DNA from: Chimonanthus salicifolius
Lineage: Eukaryota; Streptophyta; Magnoliopsida; Laurales; Calycanthaceae
Assembly (NCBI GenBank): GCA_013350335.1
Contig: CM023534.1
Location: 21,409,302 to 21,473,301, forward strand
Direction of reading: 5' to 3'
Length of the DNA stretch: 64,000 bases
Part shown: in pieces, positions 22,074 through 33,059 of the stretch
How positions within the stretch are numbered: the stretch's first letter is position 1
Layout: the number at the start of each line of letters is the position of its first letter
Notes under the pieces: generated by a model
Databases searched by the model: none
The model's input: the letters and a program-made list of their open reading frames with translations, nothing else
Told to the model about the DNA's origin: nothing
Made by a program: the position numbers and the translations under genes

Positions 22074-24375
22074 TGTTATAATACCTAATTTGGAGGGATG
22101 TGTAATGATCCGACCCGATTTTTCAGGATCTTAGTGGTTTAGTAGCAATAAGGAGAGTGTGCGATCCACAGTGGGCCCCAGTTTGTCCGGTTTTGAGTTT
22201 AGAGACTAGGAGTATTTTGGTAATATTGACTTATTGAATTTTTATCATGTAAAAAGTTTGAAAATCACATGAATTTCTCCTCCAATGTTCGACATTCGAT
22301 CTGCTTTGAGTTTTGAATTTACCTTTAAAAACACTGTTGTTTTTAAATTCAGATTTCACACGCATCGAGGTTTTTGTTATCAAAATTTAAATATTTAGAT
22401 GTATATAATATTAAAAGTAAATAAATAATAAAAAAAATTAAGATATTTTGTATTTATTCGTTAACGTTTTCAGTAGATTTTCTCACCTCTCTCGGGTCCA
22501 CAAGGTGGACCCACTCTTCAAACCTCCCTAAACCCTAGCCCGTTTATACCCCTTTTCACAGCACTGTAACAATGGAAGCTACAGTGCCGCCGCTCTCATC
22601 TCTCTCTCGTCCCTCTCATTCTCTCTCACTTTCCCTCCTCTACCTTTTCATCTTCTTCCTTTTGCAACCAACAAAACCCTAGCCACCACCCCCTCTTTGT
22701 GCAACTGATGCTCACCCTCCTTCTTTCTCTCCCTCTCGTTGATTTCTCTTACCTCTCCACCCCCCTTTGAGCTTTCATTCTCCTTCACTCTTCTGTCTTT
22801 GATTTCTCTCATCTCTCTCTCGTCCCTCTTTTTTTTTTCCCTTTTTCTCGCATATCTTTTTCTTCTTCTTCTTCTCTCCCACTCATTCTTACCCTAAACC
22901 CCCTCTCCAACAGCTGCCTGCATCGGGATCAGACGCCCTTGCTGCCTCAGTTCAAGTGTTCTCAGCCCTAGTCGAGTCGAATTTCTTCTTTCTTCGGTAG
23001 AACCAAGTGCACGTCTTCTTCCCTTCTTCTTCTCTTTGATTCTCCCAGTCTCTTTCTTCGTTTTCCCCCATTCTTCTCTCTTTTCCTTGGTCTTCCCTTC
23101 TTTTCCCTCATTGTATGTCATTTTTCTGTTGAGTTGCTGAGTCGACTCAGCCGACTCTGAGTTGACTCGATTAAGTTCAGTTTCAGACCCTTGCAACCCA
23201 AGCCTGGCCCATTTGTTGTCAAGCCCAATCTGGTAACCCAACACAGTTCGGCCTAACTTGGGTCCAAGCCCATCAAACCTGACCATTCAGCCCAATTTGG
23301 GTCCAGCCCAGACTTGGTCTTGCCCAATTCGCATGATTTGGTCTAGTCCATCTCTTTCGACCCAATCCTTCGGCCTGGCCCGGTTAAGCCAAGTTTCAGG
23401 CCCGGCCCGTTTAGGCCCAGTTCAGGCATGTTTGCAGTCCAGGCCCCATTTGGTCCCTTTTAGCTTTGGGCCCACTTTCTCGCTTTGGATGCAGATGCAC
23501 ACAGGTAAGGGGACTCTTCACACTTGTTCTAGCACACCATTAATTACATATATCTATCTTGAAATTGTTTGGACATGGAATGAGACGAATGAGGTCCATG
23601 TTATATTATGAGCCACTCGGCAAAGGAAACAATTATGATGAATCTGTGGCAAGGGGCCATTCGGGTGCACTTGTGTCGTTTGCGTCTGACAACGTGCTGA
23701 ATGGTGTTGTGATAACATGATAGTTGAATATGTGAGGACACGTTGTGTGGATGACATAATAGCATGTAGATCAGACAAATATATGAACATGTTGGTTGAA
23801 TGTTTGAATAACATGTATGTATGGTAACATGTTGGTTGAATCACTTGATGATGGGAGTATCTTTGATAATTTGTTGGTATGCTATAGATAAGCATGCGTT
23901 AGAAAGTAGATGAGTCATGCCTATTATATTATGTTGATTCAGATGCGTGCATGATGCGATAATATGTTGAAGTGTTAATATGCGAACATGTGGCAGATAA
24001 CAATGCTTATGTCTGATTATGATTATAATATAATCATGTTGATAACATGTGATAGATGATAGAATGTAACTAATTTTTATATGACATGCGTAGAGATAAC
24101 TGTGCATTCATGTAGCTAGTGTACATGGAACGTCAGTGGGGCATACGTACTAGGCTTTATCAGGATTTAGAGACTCCGCCTAACTTATCGGATAGTTAGG
24201 GTTGGGAAGTCATGGGAAACCGCGCAGTGGATGCGGTTGAGCTATGGACTACTCGTTGGTGGGTCTGTAGGTGTGTGAGTACCTGGCAGGTATTTTCCTC
24301 TTGGGTATGTGGGTCTTTGGCAGAATCGTAACCGTGTTGGGTCTACCATGGTGTGGCTTTGGTACTTATTCTTGT

Positions 24376-24572
24376 TGTAACGACCCGACCCTCCCATTCC
24401 CAAGTGTGATATTGTCCACTTTGGGCTCCACGGGCCCACACGGTTTTGTTCCTGGGCCCTGACCCACATGGCCAGGCCCAAAAGGCCTCACACAAGGGAG
24501 TGGGGGCTTCCCTCATATAAGCCCGCTCACACATCACTATCAAGTCAATGTGGGACTTGTAGGGTTATCACA
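24376..24572 (-). repeat. TRIM 3' LTR
   Basis: 197 bp; in minus orientation starts TGTGATAACCCTACAAG and ends GGGTCGTTACA. Contains the CCCACATTGACTTGATAGTG / GTGATGTGTGAG inverted pair. Confidence 0.93.
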
Positions 24573-24671
24573 ATCCACCCCCCTTAAGACTAGAGCCGTC
24601 CCCGGCTCTGTCACATCACAAAGGTAGAGGGCTTACACAGTCCGAGTGTTGAACCGTGCTCTGATACCACT

Positions 24672-24868
24672 TGTAACGACTGGACCCTACCATTCTCAAG
24701 TGTGATATTGTCCTCTTTGAGCTCCACGGGCCCGTACGGTTTTGTTCCTGGGCCTTGGCCCACATGGCTAGGCCCAAAAGGCCTCACACAAGGGAGTGGG
24801 GGCTTCCCTCATATAAGCCCCCTCCCACATCACTATCAAGTCGATGTGGGACTTGTAGGGGTATCACA
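24672..24868 (-). repeat. TRIM 5' LTR
   Basis: 197 bp; in minus orientation starts TGTGATACCCCTACAAG and ends CAGTCGTTACA. CCCACATC...GATGTGGG can form a hairpin. Confidence 0.93.
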
Positions 24869-25116
24869 CTTGTGATGGGTGGATGTACTCACTACTGTGG
24901 GTTTGACAGTCAAGTCTATCGTGGTGATCTTCGGACACGCGTATGTGAGAGGCGTGATCTGGTTTGGAAGGCAAGGTGCCCGGGAGTCCCATGAGGGGCA
25001 TGTTGTGAGGTGGTCATGGAAACCTCCGATAAGCTCTTGAGCTGAGTGTTGGCTCGCCCAAGGCCGACTTAGAGGTCATTATAAATACGATACCGAGTGT
25101 GTGATGGATGAGGCGT

Positions 25117-25572
25117 CCCCGGATGACCGAGTGGGTTGAGGGTGTTTCGCCCACACATAGGTCGAGGGATGATGCGATGGAGGATATCTCCAGTTGGTGT
25201 AGTTTATGATCCCCGGATAGCAGAGTGGGTTGAGGGTGTTTCGCTTATACATCGGTCGAGGGATGATGCGGTGGAGCTGGTATGGTTTATGATCCCCGGA
25301 TAGTCGAGTGGGTTGAGGGTGTTTTGTTCATACATCGGTAGAGGGATGGTGCGGTGGAGGACAACTCCCGCTAGTATAGTTTATTATCCTCGGATAGCCT
25401 AGTGAGTTGAGGGTATTTCGCCCACACATCGGTCAATGGATGATGCGGTGAAGGGTAGCTCCCGCTGGTATGGTTTATGATCACCTGATAGCCGAGTGGG
25501 TTGGGGTTGTTTCACCCTACACATCGATCTAGGGATGGTACGGTTGAGGACAACTCCCGTAGGCTTGATGGC
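25117..25572 (+). repeat. Minisatellite, about 94-bp unit, five copies, inside the solo LTR
   Basis: Units begin CCCCGGATAGCCGAGTGGG, continue TTGAGGGTGTTTCGCCCAC and ATCGGTCGAGGGATGATGCG, and end GGTATGGTTTATGAT. Five successive units of roughly 83-95 bp can be read; the fifth is the most diverged. Confidence 0.85.
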
Positions 25573-28500
25573 CAAGTTATGATTCACGACTAGCAGTACC
25601 GGTCTATGGTGTGTGTGGATTCCTATAAAGGTGACCCTAGAGGTAGGGTGGTCGTAGAGTACGTCGAATACGTACTGGTTCGCCCTGGGAACTAGGTGGG
25701 TTGACTATCTGTTCGCCCACATTTTGGCTGAGAGGGTGTGGTGTTGTGCTTATTCGTGGTTATGATCTTGGAGTCCATGGTTGAGACTTGCAATGTGGGT
25801 GTTGACTCACTGGCAGTTTATGAGTGCCTAACGAGTGAGTTTGGCTGGCTCACTCAGTAGAAGACCTATGGAATTCCATGAGGGGTGGGTATGTCGGTTG
25901 TGTCGAGACCACAAATGGGTCTAGTTGGCAGTCCGTTGAAGGCTAGGTGTGGTGGTTACTTCCGTGTGATGGTCTGTTTGAGACTCCATTGAGCCCGACT
26001 CATAGGTTGGTTGTGGTATGTGTATGGGTCACCCTGGAAGAGTCATAGGCTAGTTGAGGGCCAGTGACCCTAATCTAGTTGAGGAGGGGTCTATGTACCC
26101 GTGGGTGAGTGGACCGTAGCAGAATGGACATATGTGGGAGTTGCCTTAGCGTTATATTAGATTGGTTAGAGGATATGCTGGAGGCCGGTAGATACGGGCC
26201 CATGTGTTAGGGGTATGGCACACATTTGTATGGTCGTGCATGTAGACATCCTAGACATTGATGTGCCCATCTGATTATATGCAGTGTATGCTTGAAGACA
26301 TATGATGCATGTATTACCCTCACTAGGCATGTAGAGCTCACCCCTTGCCTTACAGGTACTTCTTAGAGGAGGGGTCGACGGGACCCTCAATAGGGCGTTG
26401 GATGTGGAGCTGCAGCTTTATTTTCTATTATAAGTTTCATTTTGTAGTTGAGAGCGTGTTAATATAATTTAAATATATTTCATACATAAGTTGGATAAAT
26501 TTAATAATGGGCTGATGTAATTACTTTTAATTATGATTAATACTTTATTGGTATTATTGGTGATTAGTTTAATTGTGGGTTGCCCGTGGTTAGTATGGAT
26601 TGGGGGAGCGGTATCTCCCATTTTTTTAAAAAAGAAAAATACCCGAGATAGTATTAGATCAGTTTTGGGAGTTTGTATCAGTTTTAACGGTGCCCGTAGC
26701 ATGATGGGTCGTTACAGGATGTGTTTTAAGTTAAAAAAAAAATGAAATAATTAATGCAAATTTATCAAAAAGCTATAAGCTACTGCTTATAGCTTAGCCA
26801 ACGTGTATGCCTTGGCAAACACTCCATTCAGGTTATAAAATGCAATGGAATGAGAGGAAGTGAGGAAAGGAAAAAAAAAAATTCAATCTCTCTCTTCCCC
26901 CATTCGTTCCTTCATTTTTCCTTTTTCTCTCTTTTCTTCTTCCTCCCCGTCTTCCATCGCCAGTGACTCTTAGTTTTCCCGCGCTTGCCTCGAGTTTTCA
27001 AATGGAGCCAATTCTTGACGGATTTTCACAACAAAGGTATAAAAATCTATCATTTCTTGATTTTATTAACTCCAGGGGCAGATTCTAAATGAAAAGGGTT
27101 GAGTTTGCGGCTCTAAAAATGAATTTTTAGGAAAATAGAAAAAATGTCCTCTCTCTATCTTTGAGTTACACCCTTAAAATCGATTTTGGTTTGTGTCAAA
27201 ACTTGATTTTCTTCCCTTAAACTAAAAAGGGGAAAAGATAATCCCATCTAACTTCTTGTGTGTTTATTTTCGGCATTGGATGTTTACTTTATCGCATTGT
27301 ACCCTTTGGGCCGAAATTCTCCATCTGTAGAGCAGCGATTCTTCACCATTCGGTGGGCCATCTAAGACGGCCTCGATTGCCCAATAGTAATGGATTGGGC
27401 ACGGAGTAATTTATTTACTTTCAATACTATACCCTCTGGGCATGGTCTCAATACTTTCCAAGCGTCGGAAAAATACAAGACTGGACATTGAGTACTTTCC
27501 ATTTTCTATTTATTGTGTTTTGAATGACTGACAACTTGACTTCTGACAAATGTAAAAAAGTAGAAAGAGCCTAAGGGACTCATGGATACTACCCTACTTT
27601 CAGACGGAAAATAAGCAAAGGGTTTCTTTTTGGGAATTATTTAAGTGTTTAACTTTGAAACGAACATTTACTAGTTTTCATTGTTCCACAGATTCTGGTG
27701 TAAAACTCTAAGCTAGAGAGGTGAGGAGACTCAACTTGACCTGTATATTAGATTATAATGGAAACTAATAGACTATAGGATGAAAATGGGACCCATGAAA
27801 ATTATAGGATTGAAAAGACCAAGTGGGACCAAAATGCGAGACTTGACACCGCTTACATATAAGGGACGGAATTCTTTTCTAATTATTTAGGGACATAAGC
27901 GTTAAAAGGTGTTGGGAAACCGAGGCGTAGTGGTCTAAAACACAATGTGGGCCCATTTAGGTGTCTAGAGGATAATAGGTTCATTTGGACAACAGTGTGA
28001 AGTGTCCAATATTATGTATTTGTGTTATGTGCATGTGCATGTACATATGATATGTGATTGATGCCATGTTTGTACGTGCATGTAGTATATGTTCTATTAA
28101 AAATGCATGTGGGTATGTATGCATGTGAAATTCATGTGCTAACAAGTTGGTGCAAGTGGTGAAAATGTGAATACTCTGGGTAGTTAAATCTGGAGGAAGA
28201 ACCAGTGGACGGTAAGTATTCTCCGATGTGAAGGGTATACGGAGGAACAGTGTAAGTGTATGGTAAGATATTCCATGTTTTGATAATTTATATGCGTGAT
28301 AACTCCATACACACACGTGTATAAAACCTCTTGCAAGATGATGCATTTTGCTCGTGTAGGGACCTAATACATTCGACATTGAGTGAGATACCTCGACAAG
28401 GTTGAGTGTGATACACTTGACCTGTACAGTTGAGGTTGAGTGGGATACCCCCAGTGTGTATAAATGTCGGATAAACCTTGAAAGTGGATAGAAAATGACA

Positions 28501-28711
28501 AATGGTAAATATAGTTTGACTGTTTATCATTCTGTTAAACCTGCATTGCAATCTTGATATTATGTTCATATGCACGAATTTGGATTAGTTTTAAAGAAAA
28601 AATTAGTCGCGTTCTGGGCCCACATCCGGGTTTGGGGCGTGACAGTAACTAAGCATAAAAAATGGCTAATATGTTGCGTATCAATAGCAACTATCGATTC
28701 ATTGTGGGCCC

Positions 28712-28775
28712 ACTGCATTGCGGCCGATATCCAATGTATCGGTTGAGTATCGGTCGATACATAGTCCCAAGGTTA
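28712..28775. repeat. Fragment of the TATCGGCCGATA MITE family
   Basis: Short stretch with GCGGCCGATATCCAATGTATC and TATCGGTCGATACATAG, the same words as the MITEs at 17544 and 34508. No ends or target-site duplication. Confidence 0.45.
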
Positions 28776-29015
28776 GTTGATCCCATGGTTGACATGTTGT
28801 TTCCATGGTTGACATGTTGCTCCCATAGTTGACATGTTGGTCCCATAGTTGACGTGTTGGTCTCATAGTCATCATGTTGGTCCCATTGTTGGGATTTTAA
28901 TCCCATGGTTGACATGTTGGTTCTATGGTTGACATGTTGGTCCCATGGTTGACGTATTAATCCCATGGTTAACGTGTTGGTCCCATGATTGAAGTGTTGT
29001 CCCATGGTCCATTTG
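28776..29015 (+). repeat. 20-bp tandem repeat, about 12 copies
   Basis: The unit CCCATGGTTGACATGTTGGT is repeated about twelve times with point changes (for example GTTGACGTGTTGG, GTTAACGTGTTGG). It lies between the MITE fragment and the hAT element. Confidence 0.85.
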
Positions 29016-29199
29016 AAGCCCTTATTTGGGTAATTGGATGACACAACATGTCACGATGAATAGTATGTGGTTGTTTCATGCTTAATAGTAGAATTACGTG
29101 TAATCTGACATAGATCAAACTGATTATTCAGTTCGATCACAGTTGGGGTCCAAGAGGTCTTAGAGTTCGCGAGAATCTTCTCATACATGTGGGTACTAC

Positions 29200-30475
29200 C
29201 AGGGCCGGCCCTGCCTATATGCGAAGTAGGCGGTCGCCTAGGGCCCCCAAAGTCCATAAACTCCTTTGTTATATATTAAATAGTTAATAATGCACATAAA
29301 AGACTTAAATCCATTGTCGGCTACGTTGGTTAGGGTGCTTCTCTTTCATATGAGTGGCCTGGTATCAAATCTCGCTGTTTACATTAATATTTTTTATTTT
29401 TGTTGAGTTTAATAATAATGAAAATATCAATAATTTTAATTAATAAAGAATCTTTTAAAATATACGTATCATCTAAATAGAGCGGCTTCAAATCCCAACT
29501 AATTCCAGTTCATGACCTTTAAGCTACTACCACTTGAAATCATTTGACTATTTTTAACCATTTCGAATTTAAAATACTCAAAATTGGAAATTTATATAAT
29601 TTTTCTACTCAATTTAAACTTAAAAAATTAAAATAATGATACTAACAATCATAATAATAATTATTATAATTCTCATTTTATTGAGTTTAATAATAATAAT
29701 GAAAATAACAATAATTTTAATTAATAACAAATATTTTAAAATATATGTATCATCTAAATAGAGCGAAAGAGAAACCTATATTGAGTTGGTAGTTTTGAAT
29801 TAAAAATAATTTAAAGCTTTTAAAATTGGAAGAGATGAAAAAATATAGCTTTATTCATCTGATCAATGTAGATTTTATTAGACGTAATATACAAGTATAA
29901 ATCATTATAATTAATAAATTTTTTAATTTTTTAAGAAATTCAAAAAAATTGAAAAATTAAAATAATAATAATATCTTCATTTTGAATGAGAATTAGCATT
30001 AGTGTTGGACTCGAATATAATAAAAGATGCAGTACGAAAAAAATTAAAAGGAATAATTGAAGTACTACATTATATAAAAAGAATGAATTGTTGTTTTCCA
30101 AATGCATGGATTGTTTATAGAATAATGTTGACTACACCTGTTACAATTACCTCTGCAGAAAGAAGTTTTTCAAAGTTAAAACTGATAAAATCTTATTTTC
30201 GGTCTACAATGTCATAAAAAGATTAAATGGATTAACTATATTATCTATCGAAAAAAAATGTTAAAAAAACTTGAATATAGTAATTTAATTAATAATTTTG
30301 CATCTCAAGATCGAATAAATTTTAAATACTAGTTTGTTATAAATTTGATTATGATGTTTATTTAAATGTTTCACACTTTGTAAAAAAAAATGTATAATTT
30401 TATTTTTTATGAGTGTATAAAAGGTCCATTTGTTAGAGTTCACCTAGAGCCCCTGAAATTTCAGTGCTGACAATG
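29200..30475 (+). mobile_element. Internally deleted hAT transposon
   Basis: The left end CAGGGCCGGCCCTG at 29200 and following GGTCGCCTAGGGCCCCC are the terminal words of plant hAT elements of the ZMYM/TTF type. The right end CACCTAGAGCCCCTGAAATT and TCAGTGCTGACAATG is a worn inverted copy. Eight-base flanks GGTACTAC and GATACTTA agree at 5 of 8 positions. Only the last part of the transposase remains. Confidence 0.75.
30002..30332 (+). pseudogene. hAT transposase, C-terminal dimerisation domain remnant
   Basis: The plus strand encodes LTTPVTITSAERSFSKLKLI followed by KSYFRSTMS, the hallmark of the hATC dimerisation domain. A stop and a frame change then separate it from RLNGLTILSIEKKMLKKLEY and a final DRINFKY before TAG at 30330. 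The catalytic region is deleted. It belongs to the hAT element at 29200-30475. Confidence 0.88.
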
Positions 30476-30539
30476 GATACTTACATGTATATGGACTAAG
30501 ATGTGCATTTACTTTCGAGTTTTTTTTTTAAAAAAAAAT

Positions 30540-30573
30540 TCTTAGTCACATTCCCGACGGTCAGGGCATGACA
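30540..30573 (+). repeat. LTR-like 3' end
   Basis: CACATTCCCGACGGTCAGGG followed by CATGACA has the form of the GGGCGTGACA ends of large plant LTRs (compare 28626-28644). No partner end or target-site duplication was found. Confidence 0.3.
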
Positions 30574-31440
30574 AGATGGGCTTCAAAATCCCATTAAATT
30601 AAATCCAAATGTTGTCAATTCAGCGGGCCCACAAAAGACAGTCATTGCCCATGTGGACTACAATGAACACCACCATCACATAAAACTCACATTAGCTAGT
30701 TGCAGCTACACCAAGTTTAGAACAATTAGCTCATAAGGACCACCTATGTCTAACCATTCATGATCGAGATTGAGTTTAATAGACCGAAATACTTAGCACA
30801 TGCATGGTGTGTGCATCTGCATGTGCGTTTAAGTCCTCATATACCAATTTAAAGGCCTCTCGCACTCACCTATTATAGTGACTTGGATATTTAATTTGAC
30901 TTCAATATAAGTAGCAAGACCCACTAAACTTAATATTGTAAATTTTCTTCAATCAGAATATTTTTTTATAAGTGCCTTTTTAAATAATGATTTTTCTAAT
31001 TAATCCGTTCACATGAGCTCTTTTAGGCCTCAAATAAAGGCCCTCGGTGGTTGGAATGTAGGAGATTCTAATTATATATATTAGCATTACAAGGCAATAA
31101 ATATATATACGAATTGTAGACCTTAGCAATATTTTCATATAACTTCTAAAATGTACATCTTTTAACGTATGTTATTTATATTCAATATAAATTGCTAATG
31201 GCCAAAATCTAATGATATTATTAAGTTCTCAGGTCTAAACAAATTATTCTTAACATTTTTCATTACACCATATTTTTGAAGTACATAAAATCAGTAGGGT
31301 CCCAGGAACAATGTCATTTTTATGCATAGAAGTATAAACAATTAAGAAAATTAACAAATAGAGTTACAATAATAAAAATATTTATCCTACTTTGAAGGTA
31401 TAGAGTAGTACCATGTAAGTTAAATTAAAATTGACTGCAT
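30574..31440. other. Intergenic, no feature recognised
   Basis: AT-rich sequence without coding blocks or element ends that I can recognise. Confidence 0.4.
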
Positions 31441-31606
31441 TTTTTTTTATTTATGTGTTGAAAATCGTGAGATACCAAACGTAAAACTCTCATGGGTGAG
31501 CTCACTACCCTCTAGGGCACATTAGGGTTAAGCCATTGGGTTTGAACCCGCAACCTCCCGCTTCCTAAAGCAAAAGGCAACGAGTTGAACTACACTACCT
31601 GTGGAT
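31441..31606 (-). repeat. tRNA-derived SINE with 14-bp TSD
   Basis: Minus-strand copy of the family at 5628-5804, with box B-like GGGTTCAAACCC and the shared GAGCTCACTACCCTCTAGGG body. AAAATTGACTGCAT (31427-31440) and AAAATTGATTGCAT (31607-31620) flank it, one mismatch in 14. Confidence 0.88.
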
Positions 31607-31916
31607 AAAATTGATTGCATTTAATAGATATTAAAATACAATATTAAAAATAAGAAGACGAAAAAAATGTCATTTAAGATAGTCTACTTAATAATTTAGA
31701 ACGCAAAAAATATAATATGAAATTTTGAAAGATTAGAAATTAAAGGTTAAAAGATGCGAAGAACGATGATTTTAAATAACATTCTTTGAGACATATGAAA
31801 TTAATCTCTTAAAAATCTAAAAGTTCATTAGTTTCTAAATAAGGGATCCATACATTATATTTTTAGATTTTGTAAAATGGTTAGATCCACCATTGGATAA
31901 ATTAAATATGAAAAGT

Positions 31917-31920
<4 letters not shown>

Positions 31921-31963
<43 letters not shown>
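31921..31963. repeat. (AT)n microsatellite
   Basis: About 21 uninterrupted AT dinucleotides in AT-rich intergenic sequence. The surrounding 31607-32378 holds no recognised gene and presumably includes the 3' flank of the small gene to its right. Confidence 0.95.
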
Positions 31964-31968
<5 letters not shown>

Positions 31969-32378
31969 GTAATCAAATACTTTTAATTTAATCAATTCAA
32001 TAATAGATCTAATAATTTTATAAAATCTAAAAGATATACTTTTAAGAAATAAACTCTATGTATTCTAAATAATATTATTTAAAATCATCCTTCAGCATAA
32101 AATTATTCTACAGTATATTATAATCACAAAGTGACAAATAATATGACTTTCCATTTTATAGTGTCAAAGAAATAAAATTCAAACAGCTAACAGCTAACTT
32201 CAAAAAAAATTAATAATTTCTGGAAAGAGTACTGCTAAACAAAAATAACTATCCTTTAAAAAGAAACTATAAATCAATTAAATAAATAGAAATAATAATA
32301 ATAACCAAATAATAAATAAATGATGACGAATGTTCCTCAGAAGTCTCGGCGCATGTAATCCAATCCGGCGGAAGCGAA

Positions 32379-32861
32379 TCAATAGGTCCCAAAATCCACC
32401 GACGATTTGACAGATATGAGAGGCGAAGCGTACCGGGCCGCGAACTCGCGATGCCCGAACTCGGCATCTGGAAAATTACCGTTCTCTCCATGCCCCTCGT
32501 CGAAATTCAGGGCATAGCTCGAGGGGTCGTATTGGAATTTCCCTTGCTTCTTACCATTCTTCTGAAATCTCCTTATAAAGGTCTTCCACCGGGGACCCGC
32601 CACCATCTCCGACCACTCTCTCACCTTCATAGCCACTTTCGATCCCTTCATCCAACACCCATCTCCGATCTTTACCGTCCGTACCTTCTCCCACCACGCA
32701 CATCCCGATCCAAGGGATGGATTCGATCGATCCGAGCATCCAAAGCAAGGGAACCTCAAGCAGCATCCACGACCGGCAAAGATGAGATCCGCTGTCGTGT
32801 TGTCTCCCGATTCTGTATCTTTCTCCGTAAAACGAACTGCATCGGCTCTCATCGTCGCCAT
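32379..32861 (-). CDS. Small plant-specific protein of unknown function, single exon
   Basis: 160 residues from ATG at 32861 to TGA at 32379, clearly richer in G+C than its surroundings and free of stops. The protein has a cysteine cluster GCCLRFPCFGCSD (about residues 32-44), which could be a lipid-modification or metal site. It also has a tryptophan-rich core with WWEKVRTVKIGD, VREWSEMVAGPRWKTFIRRF and KFQYDPSSYALNFDEG. I recognise this as a plant-specific family often annotated 'uncharacterised' or 'stress-induced', with the WKTFIRRF and YDPxSYxLNFDEG motifs as hallmarks; no biochemical role is known to me. No signal peptide or membrane span. A TATA box stands upstream. An overlapping plus-strand open frame in the same stretch is taken as a shadow. 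Confidence 0.82.
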   Translation of the reverse strand: MATMRADAVRFTEKDTESGDNTTADLIFAGRGCCLRFPCFGCSDRSNPSLGSGCAWWEKVRTVKIGDGCWMKGSKVAMKVREWSEMVAGPRWKTFIRRFQKNGKKQGKFQYDPSSYALNFDEGHGENGNFPDAEFGHREFAARYASPLISVKSSVDFGTY

Positions 32862-33038
32862 CTAGGGATAGAGATAGAAAGAGACGCTGGAAAGAATCGG
32901 CTGAGACTGGAACAGAGTTCAGGTGAGCGAGAATGCGGGTGTAAGGTCGCAGGAGGGAGAGCCTGCGCACCCCACAAGCCTGCTTCTCTTCTTCGAGATC
33001 TCTGCTTCTTCTTGGTTCTTATAACGGATAGTTTCTCC

Positions 33039-33047
33039 TTTTATATA
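33039..33047 (-). promoter_or_regulatory. TATA box of the small gene at 32379-32861
   Basis: On the minus strand CCGTATATAAAAGGAG gives TATATAAAA, 178 nt upstream of the ATG. This would place the transcription start near 33010 with a 5' UTR of about 150 nt. Confidence 0.65.
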
Positions 33048-33059
33048 CGGGAGCCAGCT

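Larger units (their letters stand above)
24376..24868 (-). mobile_element. TRIM retrotransposon (LTR - PBS - PPT - LTR), TSD CTTGT
   Basis: Two direct 197-bp repeats, 24376-24572 and 24672-24868, differ at about 15 positions by eye. In minus orientation each LTR runs TGTGATA...GTCGTTACA. A 99-bp interior holds a primer-binding site TGGTATCAGAGC (24669-24658), complementary to the 3' end of initiator methionine tRNA, two bases after the 5' LTR. A polypurine tract AAGGGGGGTGGAT abuts the 3' LTR. CTTGT flanks both sides (24371-24375 and 24869-24873). No coding capacity. It lies inside the solo LTR 22101-26716. Confidence 0.95.
22101..26716. mobile_element. Solo LTR of a large LTR retrotransposon, TSD GGATG
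   Basis: Begins TGTAATGATCCGACCCG and ends GATGGGTCGTTACA: TG...CA ends with a short inverted TGTAAYGAYCC. The 5-bp sequence GGATG flanks both sides (22096-22100 and 26717-26721). It is 4616 bp, about 4.1 kb after removing the nested TRIM. It contains a CT-rich leader-like tract (22590-22900) and a minisatellite (25117-25572) but no reverse transcriptase, integrase or gag frame. A solo LTR from LTR-LTR recombination is the simplest reading; a large non-autonomous element is the alternative. Confidence 0.8.
22074..28644 (+). mobile_element. Probable outer (older) solo LTR, split by a nested LTR
   Basis: The right end reads CCGGGTTTGGGGCGTGACA (ending 28644). The candidate left end TGTTATAATACCTAATTTGG at 22074 is its inverted counterpart if CpG sites have decayed. 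The 5-bp flanks are GCGAC (22069-22073) and GTAAC (28645-28649), which differ only by changes expected from CpG deamination. The inner LTR (22101-26716) interrupts it 27 bp from its left end. Without the insert and its 5-bp duplication it would be about 1.95 kb. No internal coding region is seen. This is an inference from ends and flanks. Confidence 0.42.

Noticed and set aside
22894..23611. Frames on both strands inside the solo LTR
   Set aside because: Pyrimidine-rich leader-like sequence and low-complexity text; no gag, protease or polymerase motif.
22101..26716. Large cut-and-paste transposon with TGTAAYGAYCC inverted ends
   Set aside because: TG...CA termini with a 5-bp duplication and no transposase fit a solo LTR better; kept as the alternative.
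27981..28575. Minus-strand frames of 132 and 95 codons
   Set aside because: No recognisable domain; they lie in the non-coding outer LTR block and are AT-rich, His/Thr-rich chance frames.
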